DNA of 64,000 bases, from contig NZ_CP125652.1 of the NCBI RefSeq assembly GCF_030053135.1, forward strand, positions 2,080,001 through 2,144,000, written 5' to 3'. Below are positions 1 to 9,210 of the stretch, piece by piece. Position numbers and translations under genes: made by a program. The notes beneath the pieces are model-generated. The model was not told the DNA's origin. It saw only the letters and a program-made list of their open reading frames with translations, and did no database searches. Position 1 is the first letter of the stretch. Each line of letters opens with the position of its first letter. Source of the DNA: Rhizobium sp. BT04. GTDB lineage: Bacteria > Pseudomonadota > Alphaproteobacteria > Rhizobiales > Rhizobiaceae.

Positions 1-2
1 AA

Positions 3-101
3 ATGCCAAGCCTTTCTTATACGCATCCGGATCCGGTCAAGGCCGCCGCCGGTATCGTCATCAGCCGCAAGGAGCTGGCCGGATTCATGGTCTGCCGCTG
101 A
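3..101 (+). CDS. 3' end of an unidentified gene, or a very short ORF
   Basis: An open frame runs from the window edge to a TGA at 99-101. It encodes about 32 residues ending in ELAGFMVCR. An ATG lies at position 3, but the frame could equally be the tail of a gene that begins outside the window. I recognise no family. Nothing shows whether it is translated. Confidence 0.3.
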   Translation: MPSLSYTHPDPVKAAAGIVISRKELAGFMVCR

Positions 102-257
102 GGCAGCCGACCCCATCAAGTCCTGGCGGCGCTTTATCGGGAAGCGCTGAGTGTCTTTTGCGGCGCCTGATATCCCTCTCGTTTTTTATTCGTCTTGCTG
201 GCATCCTTCCGCCGTTCATGCCAAGAGACGGCATCAAAAGCAGGACAAGGACGGCAG

Positions 258-1064
258 ATGAGGGAGCGGCGCCCACCGCACAAGACGCGCGAGCGGACAA
301 AGCTTGCCGATGACGCTGCCGGCAAGCGGGTCACCCTCCCCCGCGCCCTTTCCAAGCTCGGTTATTGCTCCCGCACGCAGGCCGAACGCCTGATTGCCGA
401 AAACCGCGTCGCTGTCGACGGCCGGGCCGTCACGGATATTTCCGCATGGGTCGATCTTGCAACGGCGAGGATCAGCGTCGACGGCCTGGTTATCGCTGCC
501 GAGGCGAAAATCTACCTGATGCTCAACAAGCCGCGCGGACTGGTCACCACCCGCCATGATCCCGAAGGCAGGCCGACGGTCTATGATTGCCTCAGGGATT
601 TCGACATCCCGCATCTCTCCCCCGTCGGCCGGCTCGACAAGGCGAGCGAGGGCCTGCTGCTTTTCACCAACGACACCGAATTTGCCCAGATCCTGCTCGA
701 TCCGATCACGCATGTGACGAAGACCTATCATGTTCAGATCGACCGCATCATGGATGACGAGGCGATGGCCGCAATGACATCGGGCATTCGCCACGACGGC
801 GAGTTGCTGACGGCAACCGCCGCGCGGCGCCTGCGCCAGGGCGACAGGAACTCATGGATCGAGGTCGAACTCGACGAGGGCCGCAACCGCCAGATCCGCC
901 GCATGCTGGAAACGCTCGGGACGGAATGCCTGCGCCTTGTGCGCGTCGCAATCGGCGAGCTCGAACTCGGCGAACTACCGAAGGGCGCCGTGCGCGCGCT
1001 GACTGCGGCGGAATTGCAGTCGCTGCGGCGGAAAACCGGCATCGAAAAGGCAAGACGCAATTGA
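258..1064 (+). CDS. RsuA/RluB/E/F-family rRNA pseudouridine synthase
   Basis: Converts a specific uridine in ribosomal RNA to pseudouridine in the cytoplasm. The 268-residue product has an N-terminal S4 RNA-binding domain (about residues 25-72, with LGYCSRTQAERLI) and then the catalytic domain. The motif GRLDKASEGLLL carries the catalytic aspartate at about residue 127, and EGRNRQIRRM lies near the C terminus, as in the RsuA branch. A longer frame opens at 195. ATG 258 is preferred because the upstream extension is low-complexity and an AGGACAAGG stretch lies just before this ATG. Which rRNA site it modifies cannot be read from the sequence. The stop overlaps the start region of the phosphoribosyltransferase, so the two are probably co-transcribed. 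Confidence 0.85.
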   Translation: MRERRPPHKTRERTKLADDAAGKRVTLPRALSKLGYCSRTQAERLIAENRVAVDGRAVTDISAWVDLATARISVDGLVIAAEAKIYLMLNKPRGLVTTRHDPEGRPTVYDCLRDFDIPHLSPVGRLDKASEGLLLFTNDTEFAQILLDPITHVTKTYHVQIDRIMDDEAMAAMTSGIRHDGELLTATAARRLRQGDRNSWIEVELDEGRNRQIRRMLETLGTECLRLVRVAIGELELGELPKGAVRALTAAELQSLRRKTGIEKARRN

Positions 1065-1078
1065 CTGATGTGACTGGC

Positions 1079-1765
1079 ATGGCGCCGCACGATTTCTGGC
1101 AGGAGTTTGATCCGCCGGACACCTTTGCCGGCGATGGCGAGTTTGCCGCCTTCTATGTCGCCGCACTGGAAGATGGCCGCCAGCTTCGCCTGCCGATCCG
1201 CGTGTTGGCGGACGGCAATCACGCCCTCGCCTCGCTGATCGTCAACCAGGCAAGCTTCGCCGTGCTCGATACGCTCGCCGAAAGCCTCGCCGAAAAGATC
1301 AGGCCTAGGGGCATCGATGTCGTCGCCGGCCTGCCGACGCTCGGCCTGACACTTGCCGCCGCCGTGGCGCAGAAGCTCGGTCATAACAGGTACGTTCCGC
1401 TCGGAACCTCACGTAAATTTTGGTACCGCGACGAGCTCTCCGTTGCCCTGTCTTCGATCACCACGCCGACGCAACAAAAGCGCCTCTATATCGATCCGCG
1501 CATGCTGCCGCTGCTGAGCGGACGGCGCGTCGCCTTGATCGACGATGTCATTTCCAGCGGCGCCTCGATCGTCGCGGCTCTTGATCTGCTGACGGCCTGC
1601 GGTATCGAACCGGTCGTCATCGGCGCCGCCATGCTGCAATCGGAGCGCTGGCGCGAAAGCCTGACGGCCGCCGGCCCGCAATGGACCGCGCGCACCGTCG
1701 GCGTCTTCGCAACGCCCCTTCTGGAGCGGAACGCCGCAGGCCGGTGGCAGGCCCCAGCGGCCTGA
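1079..1765 (+). CDS. Type I phosphoribosyltransferase family protein
   Basis: A 228-residue cytoplasmic protein with the PRPP-binding signature of type I phosphoribosyltransferases, VALIDDVISSGAS, at about residues 151-163. Hydrophobic strand/helix patterns around it fit the Rossmann-like fold. The substrate base is not evident. Proteins of this type are usually annotated only as phosphoribosyltransferases. Possible starts are TTG 1061 (overlapping the previous stop), GTG 1070 and ATG 1079. ATG is given here, but the exact start is uncertain. It follows the pseudouridine synthase directly, which suggests one transcript. Confidence 0.75.
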   Translation: MAPHDFWQEFDPPDTFAGDGEFAAFYVAALEDGRQLRLPIRVLADGNHALASLIVNQASFAVLDTLAESLAEKIRPRGIDVVAGLPTLGLTLAAAVAQKLGHNRYVPLGTSRKFWYRDELSVALSSITTPTQQKRLYIDPRMLPLLSGRRVALIDDVISSGASIVAALDLLTACGIEPVVIGAAMLQSERWRESLTAAGPQWTARTVGVFATPLLERNAAGRWQAPAA

Positions 1766-1857
1766 GACGAGATATTGCAGGCCTGCCTGCCGGCACCTCT
1801 GTACAGCCCACGAGGAACGATTACAGTCCGCCCGATCGATGAAACACGGACCTGCCC

Positions 1858-2790
1858 ATGTCGTTCGAGCAAGCATCCCTGCTGATCCTTCTGCTGGCGA
1901 TGCTGGTTCTCTTCTCACTCGATCGCTTCCGCATCGAGGTGGTCTCGATCGCCGGTCTGCTTGCCGGCTATGCGCTTGGCCTTTATCCCGCCGATCGGAT
2001 CTTCACGGGCTTCGCCAGCCCCGTCGTCGTCAACGTCGTCGGGATCCTGCTGATCGTCCAGGTTCTGGCGCGCAGGCTCTTCGACAGTCTCCCTGCCCGT
2101 TTCGCGGCCACAGAACCCTCGGGTTTCCAGGTCATATCAGGCATGCATCGCTCGCCGGCTTCACCTCCATCTTCATGAATATCGGTGCCTTTGCGATCAC
2201 CCTGCCGGTGGCGCTGCGACTCGGCACGGCTCTGGCGATCCCTCGCCGCCAGTTCGTCATGCCGGTCTCGTTCGCAGCCCTGCTCGGCGGTCTCGTTTCG
2301 CTGATCGGCACGCCGGCCAACCTGCTCGTCAGCGAGGCGCTCGGCGAGGCGAGCGGAGCCGGCTTTCACTTCTTCGATTTTGCCTATGTCGGCCTGCCGG
2401 TCGCAATCTCCGGCACTCACCGGGGCGGCCGAGACCATCGCCGGCTGGAGCCTCGTCGTGCCGATCACCCATGCGCTCTTCGGCGTCGCTCTCATCCTCT
2501 TCCTCGCCATGGCGCTGACGCCCTTCGTCAATAACGCAACCGTCGCCATCGTCCTGACCCCGATCGCACTGGAATTTGCAAGAACCGGCCAGCATGCGCC
2601 GCACGCCTATCTGATCGCGGTCGCCGCCGGTGCCTCGCTCGATTTCCTGACGCCCTTCGGCCATCACAACAACACGCTGGCCATGGGCATCGGCGGCTAC
2701 CGCTTCAGCGACTTCCTGCGCGCCGGCTGGCTGCTTGCCGTTACAAGTAACGGCCTCGCCTTGTTTCTCCTGGCTCTGTTCTGCCTGTGA
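1858..2790 (+). pseudogene. Decayed SLC13-type (Na+/anion symporter) permease
   Basis: Three hydrophobic stretches in alternating frames together look like one SLC13/DASS-family permease. The first (1858 to about 2130) encodes the N-terminal segment with LFSLDRFRIEVV. The second, in another frame (about 2150-2410), carries FTSIFMNIGAFAITLPVALR and LIGTPANLLVSEALG. The third (about 2412-2790) carries ALTPFVNNATVAIVLTPIAL and LTPFGHHNNTLAMG. Family members have about 590 residues with central TrkA-C domains. Here only about 300 residues remain, and the middle is missing at the second junction. So there are at least two frame breaks plus an internal deletion. The gene is not expected to make a working transporter. 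Confidence 0.8.
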
Positions 2791-2871
2791 TGCGATACTT
2801 GCGGCCACCTTGACTTCCCGGCAATGAAACGACAGGAAGCCTTCACCCAATCACAAGGACAGTCGAGCGCC

Positions 2872-3816
2872 GTGCGAATCCTCTCCGAAGCCCATTTCCC
2901 GGAACTGCCGAACTATTATCGCGGCAAGGTGCGCGAGAATTACGACCTTCCGGACGGACGCCGGATCATCATCAGCACCGACCGGCTGAGCGCCTTCGAC
3001 CGCATCCTCACCTGCATCCCCTATAAGGGCCAGGTGCTGACGCAGACGGCGCGCTACTGGTTCGAGGCGACTGGGGATATCTGCCCCAATCACGTTCTCG
3101 ACTATCCCGATCCGAATGTCGTCATCGGCAAACGGCTCGACATCCTGCCGGTCGAGATCGTCGTGCGCGGTTATCTCGCCGGCACCACCGGGACCTCGAT
3201 CCTGACGCTCTACAAGAAGGGCGAGCGCGAGATGTATGGCATGCGGCTGCCCGACGGCATGCGCGACAACCAGATCCTGCCCGAACCCGTCATCACCCCG
3301 ACCAGCAAGGAATTCGACGGCGGCCATGATGAGCCGCTGACGCCTGAGGAAATCGTCACGCGTGGCCTTCTGACTGCAGAGCAATGGCAGATATTGTCGA
3401 CCTACGCGCTCACCCTCTTTGCCCGCGGCCAGGAGATGGCGGCCAAACGCGGCCTGATCCTTGTCGACACAAAATATGAATTCGGCACCGATGGCGATGG
3501 CAATATCATCCTCGCCGACGAGATCCACACGCCCGACAGCAGCCGCTACTGGCTTGCCGAAAGCTATCCGGCAAGCTTCGCTGCCGGAAAACGGCCTGAT
3601 AGTTTCGACAAGGATTTCGTCCGTGCCTGGGTGGCCGAGCGCTGCGACCCCTATAAGGACGAGATTCCCGAAATCCCCGTCGAACTGATCGAGCAGACCT
3701 TGGCCGTCTATATCAAGGCTTACGAGGCGATTACCGGCGAGCGTTTTGTCCCCGACGATAGCGACGAGACGGCGCTTGCCCGTGTTCGAAACAACCTAGC
3801 CCCCTATTTCCCTTGA
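2872..3816 (+). CDS. purC: Phosphoribosylaminoimidazole-succinocarboxamide synthase
   Basis: SAICAR synthase joins CAIR and aspartate using ATP in de novo purine synthesis. The family signatures are clear: [11 protein letters not shown] near the N terminus, [23 protein letters not shown] and LVDTKYEFG, followed by [14 protein letters not shown]. The length of about 314 residues matches the longer PurC class. GTG 2872 is chosen because AAGGACAG precedes it and homology begins at [13 protein letters not shown]. An in-frame ATG at 2824 would add 16 unrelated-looking residues. Rhizobia often carry a second, shorter purC elsewhere, so this may not be the only copy. Confidence 0.9.
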   Translation: MRILSEAHFPELPNYYRGKVRENYDLPDGRRIIISTDRLSAFDRILTCIPYKGQVLTQTARYWFEATGDICPNHVLDYPDPNVVIGKRLDILPVEIVVRGYLAGTTGTSILTLYKKGEREMYGMRLPDGMRDNQILPEPVITPTSKEFDGGHDEPLTPEEIVTRGLLTAEQWQILSTYALTLFARGQEMAAKRGLILVDTKYEFGTDGDGNIILADEIHTPDSSRYWLAESYPASFAAGKRPDSFDKDFVRAWVAERCDPYKDEIPEIPVELIEQTLAVYIKAYEAITGERFVPDDSDETALARVRNNLAPYFP

Positions 3817-3919
3817 AAAGACGAGGGGCAAAGCCGACCGGCCAAGCATCGGCTTGCGGTTTGTCTCCCAATAGCGCTAGCATTAAAGAGGGTACCGGGC
3901 CCGGCCCGGCGGGGGACGG

Positions 3920-4522
3920 ATGATAAAAAGGCCGAGACGCAAGGCCGAGGAAACGCGGGAGGACATTCTCTCCATGGCGGAGATGCTGTTTCGCGAGCGT
4001 GGCTATCTCGCGGTGTCGATCGCCGATATCGCAGGGGCACTGCACATGTCGCCCGCCAATGTCTTCAAACATTTTCATTCCAAGGTTGCACTGATCGACG
4101 CGATCGCCGGACGCCATCTCGACAATGCCACCGAGCGTTTCGCCGCCTTCGAGCAGGACCTGCCGCCCAAGGAGCAACTGCTCCGCTTCGTCCTGCGCCT
4201 GCTGGAAGGCCATCTGCAGGACATCCAGAAGAACCCTTACATCTTCGAAATGGTGCTTTCGACGATCGAGGCCAAACTCGACGCCGGCAACCGCTATCGC
4301 GCCCGTATAGAACAGAAGCTCGGTGAGATCATCCGCGAGGGCATAGTGGAGGGACGCTATCAATGCCGCGATCCCGAGAGCGCCGCACGCACCGTCGCAG
4401 ACGTGCTGGCCTGCGTATTGCACCCGATCCTGATCGCCCGCGACGACAAGGAAACTCTCGTCCACCGTGCCGAGGACATCGTCGGCTTCGTCGATGCCGC
4501 ATTGCAAAATAACGCTTGCTAA
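3920..4522 (+). CDS. TetR/AcrR-family transcriptional regulator
   Basis: A 200-residue protein whose first 60 residues form a TetR DNA-binding domain (REDILSMAEMLFRERGY, then SIADIAGALHMSPANVFKHF). The remainder is the helical ligand-binding domain. It lies directly upstream of, and co-oriented with, an RND efflux operon. It is therefore probably the pump's local repressor, released by a pump substrate. That role is inferred from position. A perfect interrupted palindrome overlaps its stop codon and lies before the efflux genes. The start is ATG 3920. Confidence 0.85.
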   Translation: MIKRPRRKAEETREDILSMAEMLFRERGYLAVSIADIAGALHMSPANVFKHFHSKVALIDAIAGRHLDNATERFAAFEQDLPPKEQLLRFVLRLLEGHLQDIQKNPYIFEMVLSTIEAKLDAGNRYRARIEQKLGEIIREGIVEGRYQCRDPESAARTVADVLACVLHPILIARDDKETLVHRAEDIVGFVDAALQNNAC

Positions 4523-4548
4523 GTGACGATTGCTGACTTACGTCACTT
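4521..4548. promoter_or_regulatory. Candidate TetR operator before the efflux operon
   Basis: Perfect 8-bp inverted repeat: AAGTGACG at 4521-4528 and CGTCACTT at 4541-4548, separated by 12 bases. The overall 28-bp size is typical of AcrR-type operators. A second, overlapping repeat, TTACG-N6-CGTAA, spans 4538-4553. Both lie in the tetR-efflux intergenic region. Function is inferred from position and symmetry. Confidence 0.5.
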
Positions 4549-4689
4549 CGTAAAGCCTTTCTTAAATTCGGATAATGGCATTTGAAGCCAAACCAATCCT
4601 GACGCTTATAGGAGCCTGCGCTCGGTCAAGCTGAGCCGCGGCCGAGCCCGTGGATTGAATGGCCATTGCCACCGCACAGGGAATTCAGA

Positions 4690-5901
4690 ATGATACGGCG
4701 CGCCCTCCTCATCTCCTCGGCCCTGGCGCTCGGCACCTTGCTCGCCGGCTGCAGCGACAATGCCGGCAAGCCCGCCGGCAATACGGGCGCAGGTGCCGCA
4801 CAGCAGGCCGCCGCCGTCGGCGCGGTCACGATGACGAAGGCCACGTTCCCAATCACGACGATCCTTCCCGGCCGCGCCGAGACATTCCAGACGGCCGATA
4901 TCCGCCCGCAGGTGAGCGGCCTCATCCGCGAGATCGCCTTTAAGGAAGGCGGAGAGATCAAGAAGGGCGACCTTCTCTACCAGATCGAGGATGCCCCCTA
5001 TATCGCCGCCGTAGAGCAGGCCAAGGCGGCAATCTCCAAGGCGCAAGCCAGCGTGCCGAGCGCCGAAAGCAATCTCGACCGCTATCAGCGCCTCGTCGGC
5101 AGCGGCGCGACCCAGATCGAATTCGAAACAGCCAAGACGACGCTGCTCCAGGCCAAGGCCGAAGTCGAGTCGGCAAAGGCAGCACTTTCCGCCGCGCAGA
5201 TCGATCTCGACCACACCAGGATCGTCGCACCCTTCGACGGCGTCATCGACCAGACGGCCTATAATGTCGGCAACGTCGTCTCGGCCAATCAGACGACGGC
5301 GCTGACGACGATCCGCCAGCTCGATCCGATCTATATCTCGCTGACGGAATCGAGCACCAACCTTTTGAAGCTGCGCGATGCGATGGCCGCCGGCAACATC
5401 AAGGGCGCAGACAACGTCGCTTTCCACCTGATCCTCGAAGACGGCAAGGAATATAACCAGCTGGGCAAGCTCGACATGTCGAAGCAGGTGGTCAGCGAGA
5501 CCACAGGCACTTTCATCATCCGCGTGCTCTTTCCCAATCCCGATCGCGTCGTCCTGCCCGGCATGTATGTGCGGGCAACCGTCGAGCTCGGCGCCGAGGC
5601 CGGTTATGCGCTGCCGCAGCTGGCGACGAGCCGTGATGCCAATGGCCGGCTGACGGCACAGTTCATTTCCGCCGACGGCAAGGTCGAAACCCGCGCCTTC
5701 GAGAACAGCTCACCCTCCAACAATTCCTGGCTCGTGACCGAAGGCATCAAGGACGGCGATCAATTGATCGTCAGCGGCCTGCAGTCGATCACAGCGGGCA
5801 TGCCGGTGAAGCCCGTTCCGATGAAGATCAACGACAACGGCGTGGTCGTGCCTGCCGAGCAGCCCGCGGCCGGTGATACGCAGAAGCCCGCAGCGAAATA
5901 A
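4690..5901 (+). CDS. RND efflux periplasmic adaptor (AcrA/MexA type)
   Basis: Membrane fusion protein linking an inner-membrane RND pump to an outer-membrane channel. It begins with a lipoprotein signal peptide whose lipobox LLAGC puts the lipid-bearing cysteine at about residue 21. A biotinyl-lipoyl-like domain follows (VSGLIREIAFKEGGEIKKGD), then a coiled-coil hairpin rich in Ala, Gln and Lys (about residues 110-165), then beta-barrel and membrane-proximal domains. The length of 403 residues is normal. A longer frame opens at 4666, but the signal peptide starts at ATG 4690. The RND pump gene lies 48 bp downstream in the same direction. Confidence 0.92.
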   Translation: MIRRALLISSALALGTLLAGCSDNAGKPAGNTGAGAAQQAAAVGAVTMTKATFPITTILPGRAETFQTADIRPQVSGLIREIAFKEGGEIKKGDLLYQIEDAPYIAAVEQAKAAISKAQASVPSAESNLDRYQRLVGSGATQIEFETAKTTLLQAKAEVESAKAALSAAQIDLDHTRIVAPFDGVIDQTAYNVGNVVSANQTTALTTIRQLDPIYISLTESSTNLLKLRDAMAAGNIKGADNVAFHLILEDGKEYNQLGKLDMSKQVVSETTGTFIIRVLFPNPDRVVLPGMYVRATVELGAEAGYALPQLATSRDANGRLTAQFISADGKVETRAFENSSPSNNSWLVTEGIKDGDQLIVSGLQSITAGMPVKPVPMKINDNGVVVPAEQPAAGDTQKPAAK

Positions 5902-5949
5902 TCGCAGCAGGCCCGCATCGTCACCGTCTCAGCCGCACAGGAACAACCG

Positions 5950-8900
5950 ATGGCCAAGTTTTTCATCCGACGTCCGATTTTCGCCTGGGTCATTGCGATC
6001 ACCATCATGCTCGCCGGCCTGCTGGCGATCTTCACGCTGTCGATCTCGCAATACCCCGACATCGCCCCGACGACGGTCCGCATCAATGCCACCTACCGGG
6101 GCGCCAGCGCCGAGACTGTCGAGAAATCGGTGACGACGATCATCGAGGATGGCATGACCGGCCTCGACGACCTGACCTACATGACCTCGACCTCGTCGAC
6201 CGGTTCGGCCAGCATCCAGCTCACCTTCGGGACCAGCGCCGACCCGGATATCGCCCAGGTGCAGGTGCAGAACAAGCTGCAGCTGGTTCAGTCGCAGCTC
6301 CCGGGCGACGTCATCGACGCCGGCATCAGCGTCACCCGCTCGACGTCGAGCATTCTTCTCGTCGGCTCGCTCGTTTCGACCGACGGCAAGCGCAACTCGG
6401 TCGACCTCGGCAACATCATGTCGACCTCGATCGAGGATCAGATCCAGCGGCTGGAAGGTGTGGGCAGTATCAACGTCTTCGGTTCGGGTTACGCCATGCG
6501 CGTCTGGCTCGATCCGTTCAAGCTCTTGAAATACCAATTGACTCCGAGCGACGTCACGTCAGCCATCCAGGCACAGAACACCCAGGTCTCCGTCGGGTCG
6601 CTCGGCGCCCAGCCGGCCCTTCCCGGCCAGCAGATCAACGTCACCATCACCGCCCAAAGCCAGCTGACCACCGTCGCCGATTTCGAGCACATCATTCTGA
6701 AGGTCGAAAAGGACGGCGCAACGGTGCGCTTGAGCGACGTCTCGCGCATCGAGATCGGCCAGGAAAGCTACGGTGGCGGTTCGCGGTACAACGGCCAGCC
6801 GTCGACCGGTTTTGCCGTCAATCTCGCGATCGGCGCCAACGCCATCGATACCGCAGCCCGCGTCCGCTCCGCCCTCGAGGTCATCGGCCGCACCCTGCCG
6901 GCGGGCGTGGAGATCACCTATCCCTACGATACGACGCCTTTCGTGGAACTGTCGATCGAGAAGGTCGTGCATACGCTGATCGAAGCGATCGTGCTCGTCT
7001 TTGTCGTGCTGCTCGTCTTCCTGCAGAACCTGCGAGCAACGCTGATCCCGACGATTGCCGTTCCCGTGGTGCTGCTCGGCACCTTCGGGGTGCTGGCCGT
7101 CACCGGCTACTCGATCAATACCTTGACGATGTTTGCCATGGTGCTGGCAATCGGCCTCCTGGTCGACGACGCCATCGTCGTCGTCGAAAACGTCGAACGC
7201 ATCATGTCCGAAGAGAAGCTTTCGCCGCTGGAGGCGACGGAAAAATCGATGGGCGAGATCACCGGCGCCATTGTCGGCATTGCGCTCGTTCTCACCGCCG
7301 TCTTTATTCCGATGGCCTTCTTCGGTGGTTCGACCGGGATCATCTATCGTCAGTTCTCGATCACCATCGTCTCCGCCATGCTGCTGTCTGCGCTCGTCGC
7401 CCTGGTGCTGACGCCGGCACTTTGCGCCACGATGCTGAAGCCGGTCGGCGAACACAGGAAGCACCGCGTCGGCGACTGGTTCAACCGCAATTTCACCCGC
7501 TCGACCAACGGTTATATCAGCGCCATCGGTTATCTCTTGAAGCGGCCGATCCGCGTCATGCTGGTTTTCCTGCTGGTCGGCGCCGGCTGCGCCTATCTCT
7601 TCACCCGCCTGCCGAGCTCCTTCCTGCCGCAGGAAGACCAGGGCGTGCTGCTGACCATCGTCACCACGCCGCCGGGCTCGACCACGCAGCAGACCCAGGC
7701 GGTCGTCGAGAAAGTCGAAAAATACTATCGCGAGAATGAGAAGGATGCCGTCGAATCGGTGTTCGGCGCGCTGGGCTTCGGCTTCAACGGCTCCGGCCAA
7801 AACAGCGCCATCGTCTTCACCAAACTCAAGGATTTCTCGAAACGCACCGATCCGCAGCTGAGCGCCCAGTCGGTTGTCAACCGCGCGCTGCGCAGCTTCT
7901 TTGCCATCCGCGAGGCACAGGTCTTCGCACTCCTGCCCCCGGCAATCCAGGGTCTCGGCGTATCGAGCGGCTTCTCCATGTATCTCGTCGATACCGGCGG
8001 CCACGGCAACGACGCCCTGACGGCCGCCTCCAAGCGGCTGATCCAGATGGGCAATACGTCGGGCAAGATCGTGGCGCTGCGCAGCAGCAATAAGGAAGTC
8101 GAGCCGCAGATGCGCATCGTGCTCGATCAGGAGAAGATCGGCGCCATGGGCGTCGATATCGCCTCGGTCAATTCGATGCTGTCGATCATCTTCACCGGCC
8201 GCGACGTCAACGACTTCACGCTGAACGGCGAGATCAAGCCGGTCTATGTTCAGGGCGATGCGCCCTTCCGCATGCAGCCGGATGATCTCGACCATTGGTA
8301 CGCCCGCAACACTGCCGGTGAAATGGTGCCCTTCTCCGCCTTTACCAGGACGGAGTGGGTGAAAGGCGCGCCATCGCTTGCCCGCTTCAACGCCGTCAGC
8401 GCCATTCCGCTCGACGGCGCTTCCGCACCCGGCGTCTCCTCCGGCGATGCGATGAACGAAATGGAAGCGCTGACCGAACAGCTCGGCGGCGGTTATACGG
8501 TCGCCTGGCAGGGCATCTCCTACCAGGAGCGCCTTTCCGGTTCGCAGGCGCCGATGCTCTATGCGATCTCGGTTCTCGTCGTCTTCCTCTGCCTGGCGGC
8601 ACTTTACGAAAGCTGGTCGATCCCCTTCTCGGTGATCATGGCGGTGCCTGTCGGCATCCTCGGCGCGCTGATGGCGGCCACGCTCTTCAGCCAGGCGAAC
8701 GACGTCTATTTCAAGGTCGGCCTGCTGACGACCATCGGGCTGGCGGCGAAGAACGCGATCCTGATCGTCGAATTCGCCAAGGACCGCATGGAAAGCGGCA
8801 TGGGACTCTACGAAGCGACGCTGGAGGCGGCGAGATTGCGACTGCGGCCGATCATCATGACGTCGCTCGCCTTTATCCTCGGCGTCGTGCCGCTGGCGAT

Positions 8901-9060
8901 CGCCACGGGCGCCGGCTCGGCGGCCCAGAATGCCATCGGCATCGGCGTCCTCGGCGGCATGCTGGCGGCGACGATGCTCGGAATTTTCTTCGTACCGTCG
9001 TTCTTCGTCGTCATTCGACGCATCTTTGCCACACGGAGCAAAAATGCGGCAGGAGTGTGA
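5950..9060 (+). CDS. RND multidrug efflux transporter, HAE1 family (AcrB/MexB type)
   Basis: A 1036-residue proton-driven inner-membrane pump, the expected size for the hydrophobe/amphiphile efflux family. It opens with FFIRRPIFAWVIAI, the usual TM1 sequence. Two large periplasmic loops separate twelve membrane segments. The proton-relay aspartate pair is visible in VDDAIVVVENVER at residues 406-407, matching AcrB Asp407/408. The second half repeats the pattern, with GLAAKNAILIVEFAKD. It probably exports drugs, plant phenolics or detergents together with the adaptor and the NodT-type channel. Substrate range cannot be deduced. Confidence 0.95.
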   Translation: MAKFFIRRPIFAWVIAITIMLAGLLAIFTLSISQYPDIAPTTVRINATYRGASAETVEKSVTTIIEDGMTGLDDLTYMTSTSSTGSASIQLTFGTSADPDIAQVQVQNKLQLVQSQLPGDVIDAGISVTRSTSSILLVGSLVSTDGKRNSVDLGNIMSTSIEDQIQRLEGVGSINVFGSGYAMRVWLDPFKLLKYQLTPSDVTSAIQAQNTQVSVGSLGAQPALPGQQINVTITAQSQLTTVADFEHIILKVEKDGATVRLSDVSRIEIGQESYGGGSRYNGQPSTGFAVNLAIGANAIDTAARVRSALEVIGRTLPAGVEITYPYDTTPFVELSIEKVVHTLIEAIVLVFVVLLVFLQNLRATLIPTIAVPVVLLGTFGVLAVTGYSINTLTMFAMVLAIGLLVDDAIVVVENVERIMSEEKLSPLEATEKSMGEITGAIVGIALVLTAVFIPMAFFGGSTGIIYRQFSITIVSAMLLSALVALVLTPALCATMLKPVGEHRKHRVGDWFNRNFTRSTNGYISAIGYLLKRPIRVMLVFLLVGAGCAYLFTRLPSSFLPQEDQGVLLTIVTTPPGSTTQQTQAVVEKVEKYYRENEKDAVESVFGALGFGFNGSGQNSAIVFTKLKDFSKRTDPQLSAQSVVNRALRSFFAIREAQVFALLPPAIQGLGVSSGFSMYLVDTGGHGNDALTAASKRLIQMGNTSGKIVALRSSNKEVEPQMRIVLDQEKIGAMGVDIASVNSMLSIIFTGRDVNDFTLNGEIKPVYVQGDAPFRMQPDDLDHWYARNTAGEMVPFSAFTRTEWVKGAPSLARFNAVSAIPLDGASAPGVSSGDAMNEMEALTEQLGGGYTVAWQGISYQERLSGSQAPMLYAISVLVVFLCLAALYESWSIPFSVIMAVPVGILGALMAATLFSQANDVYFKVGLLTTIGLAAKNAILIVEFAKDRMESGMGLYEATLEAARLRLRPIIMTSLAFILGVVPLAIATGAGSAAQNAIGIGVLGGMLAATMLGIFFVPSFFVVIRRIFATRSKNAAGV

Positions 9061-9210
9061 TAAAAATGCACTGTGATAATGCTGTTCTCGTTGCTACATT
9101 GCGCCCGACTGCTTCGGAATGGTGTTTTTGGTACGACGAGGCGCGGCGGCCGATAGTGAAGCATGAAGCTTCGGACAAGAATTGACTTGCTCGAGTACAG
9201 GATGAAATGA

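Noticed and set aside
6559..8295. 578-codon open frame on the minus strand opposite the RND pump
   Set aside because: It mirrors the pump gene's codon pattern, gives a His/Asp/Arg-rich sequence with no domain, and the plus-strand gene is unmistakable.
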